DNA from: Chloroflexota bacterium
GTDB lineage: Bacteria; Chloroflexota; Anaerolineae; Aggregatilineales; Phototrophicaceae
Assembly (NCBI GenBank): GCA_011523545.1
Contig: WTGN01000040.1
Location: 1-64,000 of the forward strand
DNA: 64,000 bases
Direction of reading: 5' to 3'
Of this stretch, positions 61,851 through 64,000 are shown one piece after another. Position numbers and translations under genes: made by a program. The notes beneath the pieces were generated by a model. It searched no databases. It saw nothing but the letters and a program-made list of their open reading frames with translations, and was not told the origin of the DNA. Within the stretch, counting starts at the first letter, position 1. Each line of letters starts with the position of its first letter.

Positions 61851-62708
61851 TCTCCCCTTCGCATCGCCGTATTCAATCAGTGGGCGAGCCACCGGCTCGC
61901 CCCTACAATATCCAGGTCTTTTGGCGCGCAGCAGCGACAAGAGCTGCGCGGCATTCTGGCGGGCGGACTTGCGCCGATCCTGCCATTGGTGCGGTTCCAG
62001 GCAATAGTAGCCGTCGTAGTTCGCTGCCTGCAGCGCCGCCACCTGCCCGGCGAGATCGACGACGCCGTCATTGATCGCCACCCAGCCCGCCTCGGCCGTC
62101 CAGTTTTTGAAATGGACATGGGCGATCAGATCGCGCGCCGCGTCATAACCGGCGGGGTAGGCCTTTTCCCCGGAGGCGGCCGCGTTAGCCGGATCCCAGG
62201 CGACCTTGACGCCGAGCGTCCGCGCGATGCTTGCCAGATTGGCGCCGGTATCGGCATAGATGCTCGAGACATTTTCCAGCAGGACTTCAATGCCTTCGCT
62301 AGCGCAGAGCTCAATCGCCCGGCCGAGGTGGTCATATATTGCCGCCGGAATCGCCTCCGAGCGGCTCTCGCGCCGGAAGCTGAAGAGGGTCATGCGCCGA
62401 ATCTCCAGGCGCTGCATCAGGCGGAAGGCCGTTGGCAGGCGCGTCTCGAAGGTCTGCGCGATATCGGCTGCGTCCAGCGGTCCTTTGAAGAAGCCGGGGC
62501 TCACGCCGATCAGGTCCAGGTCGAGCTCGGCGGCGGTATCCGCCACTTCTTGCAGAGCCCGCTCGCTCACATCGGGGAAGCGGCGGCCGGCCAGGGCGCG
62601 CAGCTCATAGGCGCGAATGCCCAGCGACCGCCCCAATCGCGCCGCCTCGGCGAAGGAGTCGTCAATCTCGTCGCTGACGATGGCGAGTCGGTCTGTCCAG
62701 TTGGTCAT
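61824..62708 (-). CDS. Sugar phosphate isomerase/epimerase family TIM-barrel enzyme
   Basis: 294 residues. Barrel features are visible: LGRSLGIRAYELRALAGRRF near the start, DLDLIGVSPGFFKG, EGIEVLLENVSSIYADTG (Glu metal ligand), VKVAWDPANAA, LIAHVHFKNW (His) and DGYYCLEPHQ (Glu). This is the xylose isomerase-like AP_endonuc_2 group acting on sugars or inositol derivatives. The last 27 residues after LRAKRPGY are encoded by a family A repeat (61881-61908), so the natural C-terminus was extended by read-in. Confidence 0.88.
   Translation of the reverse strand: MTNWTDRLAIVSDEIDDSFAEAARLGRSLGIRAYELRALAGRRFPDVSERALQEVADTAAELDLDLIGVSPGFFKGPLDAADIAQTFETRLPTAFRLMQRLEIRRMTLFSFRRESRSEAIPAAIYDHLGRAIELCASEGIEVLLENVSSIYADTGANLASIARTLGVKVAWDPANAAASGEKAYPAGYDAARDLIAHVHFKNWTAEAGWVAINDGVVDLAGQVAALQAANYDGYYCLEPHQWQDRRKSARQNAAQLLSLLRAKRPGYCRGEPVARPLIEYGDAKGRARPGSRRH
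61881..61908 (-). repeat. Family A hairpin inside the 3' end of the isomerase gene
   Basis: GGGCGAGCC/GGCTCGCCC, loop ACC, ending CCCCTACA. Read in the gene frame it gives GYCRGEPVARPL. Confidence 0.7.
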
Positions 62709-63065
62709 TGCTTGCCTTTGTCCTGTTGGCGGTCGATTCTCAACCTTTCGACAATACTAACGCTTCCCGTCCGCCGCTGCACGAAATTCAGGGGCGCCAC
62801 ATTTGGAAATGAATTGGGCTTTTCAGCGCCGCGCGCAGACACTGCGGGACGCAAGGCATTTGGCCTGGGCCGCTTCTGTGGAGCGCCTGTGTCAACAGGC
62901 CTCGCCCTTGAGCGGACAGGGGGCTTGTGTCCGCCGAGTCTGCTACTTGCGGGCGCTTCCGCTGTGCTCTCGCCGGAATTATCCTCTACAATACCAGTCA
63001 ACCGCCCGCATACGAACGTAGGGGCAACTCTGAGAGTCGCCCTTGCGCCATGAAAGTTCAAGCAC
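62709..63065. other. 357-base gap with repeat fragments
   Basis: Contains a TTTCAGCGCCGCGCGCAGAC-type fragment near 62821 and a family A hairpin at 63017-63043 (GGGCAACTC/GAGTCGCCC, loop TGA). It must hold the promoter of the next gene; none is obvious. Confidence 0.55.
63017..63043 (+). repeat. Family A hairpin
   Basis: CGTAGGGGCAACTCTGAGAG then TCGCCC; one mutated base in the stem. Confidence 0.65.
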
Positions 63066-64000
63066 TTGAAAATAACCGACGTTGAACTGCGCCAATACCG
63101 GTGGGAGCGAGGCGCGCCGATTCGCAATGGCATGCACACCTATGTCTGGACCGGAATGGGTCTCATCCACGTTCACACTGACGAAGGACTTTGCGGACTT
63201 GGCTGGGCGCTGGCGCCGCAGCATGCCGGTATTGCGCCGGTGGCTGCCGGCTTGCTCGAATACTGCAAGCCCCTTCTCATTGGCGAAGATCCCTTCAATT
63301 ATCGGCGCATCTGGCAGAAGCTCTGGGTGCCGAAGCTGCTTGGCCGCCGTGGCTTGACCACGCGCTTCATCAGCGGGATTGATATCGCGCTTTGGGACTT
63401 GATGGGAAAAGCGACCGGCAAGTCGGTGCACAAGCTGCTGGGCGCGGCGCAAGCGCGTGTGCCGGCCTATATCGCCGGCGGTTATTACGGCGAGGGCAAG
63501 GGGCTGGCGGGCCTGGCGGCGGAAATGGAAGCAAACCTGGAACTGGGCGCCAAAGCGGTCAAGATGAAGATCGGCGGCGCTTCAATCGCGGAAGATGTCG
63601 AGCGCGTCCGCGTCGTGCGCGAGACCATCGGGCCCGATGTCGACTTGATGGTCGATGCCAACTGCGCCTACAGCGGGCGTGAAGCGCTCAATATCGCGCG
63701 CAAGATCGAGCGTTATGACATCTTCTGGTTCGAGGAGCCGCTGCCGCCGGATGATTATCGCGGGCATGGTCGCTTAGCCGCCGCGACATCCATTCCGATC
63801 GCCACCGGCGAGAACGAGTATACGCGCTACGGCTTCCGCGATCTCATCGCCCATGACGCGGCCGCCATCTTTAACGCCGATGCGCAAGTGCTGGGGGGCA
63901 TCACCGAGTTCATGAATGTCGCCGCCCTGGCCGCCGCCCATGACCTGCACATCGCGCCTCATGGCGATCAGGAGATTCACCTGCATCTCGTCGGCGCGAT
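63066..64000 (+). CDS. Mandelate racemase/muconate lactonizing enzyme family protein (partial, C-terminus outside window)
   Basis: At least 311 residues from TTG 63066; a nearby ATG (63050) is out of frame. Enolase-superfamily residues: general base K166-x-K168 (AVKMKIGG), metal ligands D197 and N199 (VDANCAY), E223 (WFEEPLP) and E249 (TGENEYTRYG), and H299 (IAPHGDQEIH). The K-x-K and H place it in the mandelate racemase subgroup, acting on alpha-hydroxy or sugar acids. It probably works with the sugar isomerase and Ldh-type enzymes of this strain. No ribosome site is seen before the TTG, so the true start may differ. Confidence 0.88.
   Translation, partial: MKITDVELRQYRWERGAPIRNGMHTYVWTGMGLIHVHTDEGLCGLGWALAPQHAGIAPVAAGLLEYCKPLLIGEDPFNYRRIWQKLWVPKLLGRRGLTTRFISGIDIALWDLMGKATGKSVHKLLGAAQARVPAYIAGGYYGEGKGLAGLAAEMEANLELGAKAVKMKIGGASIAEDVERVRVVRETIGPDVDLMVDANCAYSGREALNIARKIERYDIFWFEEPLPPDDYRGHGRLAAATSIPIATGENEYTRYGFRDLIAHDAAAIFNADAQVLGGITEFMNVAALAAAHDLHIAPHGDQEIHLHLVGA

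Overview
The window looks like chromosome of a high-GC, environmental member of the Chloroflexota (Anaerolineae or a nearby class). This is inference from its style: Thr/Pro-rich linkers between secreted domains, an LCP protein with a Pro-rich stalk, a CAP+LysM protein, FHA proteins, GAF-PAS-cyclase regulators, a catabolic suite (type I sulfatase, phytanoyl-CoA dioxygenase-like, mandelate racemase-like, sugar isomerase, ADP-ribosylglycohydrolase-like) and very many short hairpin repeats. There is no rRNA, no tRNA that I can recognise, no CRISPR array and no transposase. About 55 genes are supported.

Layout. 1-10 kb: C-terminally cut VWA surface protein, DUF2461 protein, secreted cyclophilin, Ldh-family dehydrogenase, polytopic membrane protein, a gutted serine hydrolase. 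10-15 kb: secreted beta-helix/SH3 protein with a suspicious start, sulfatase and double-FHA protein. 15-17 kb: AAA ATPase + PIN nuclease pair, probably defence. 17-24 kb: LCP protein, DinB-like protein, GatC, nitrilase, TPP enzyme, subtilase. 24-31 kb: ECF sigma factor, TetR regulator, CAP/LysM protein and two translationally coupled GAF-PAS-cyclase proteins. 31-40 kb: FAD oxidoreductase, TsaD, a second ATPase + TOPRIM-like pair, membrane protein, lipoprotein, K+ channel, SthA. 40-47 kb: toxin-antitoxin pair, aminotransferase, an EEP hydrolase broken by an amber codon, M20 and M23 peptidases, FHA protein. 46.5-52.4 kb: lone phage portal gene, small membrane proteins, FRG protein and a methyltransferase-nuclease fusion, DUF2335 protein. 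52.6-64 kb: PhyH-like dioxygenase, glycosidase-like propeller, HicBA, four tandem ADP-ribosylglycohydrolase-like paralogues, sugar isomerase and a mandelate racemase-like enzyme cut by the window end.

The most interesting items are: (i) the cyclase pair at 27134-30654, in which one protein keeps both metal-binding aspartates but has lost the transition-state Asn/Arg and the other has the reverse, so together they could make one active site as in the C1/C2 halves of mammalian adenylyl cyclase; (ii) three candidate defence modules (AAA-DUF3696/PIN, AAA/DUF3226-TOPRIM, methyltransferase-nuclease/FRG with nearby membrane proteins), lower in GC than their surroundings; (iii) the four-gene ADP-ribosylglycohydrolase-like array; (iv) two families of dispersed hairpins whose arms covary and which supply the stop codons of at least five genes, plus a 175-bp MITE-like insertion with inverted ends and an 8-bp target duplication inside one of them.

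All assignments were made by eye from motifs, gene order and sequence comparison within the window; no database search was run.
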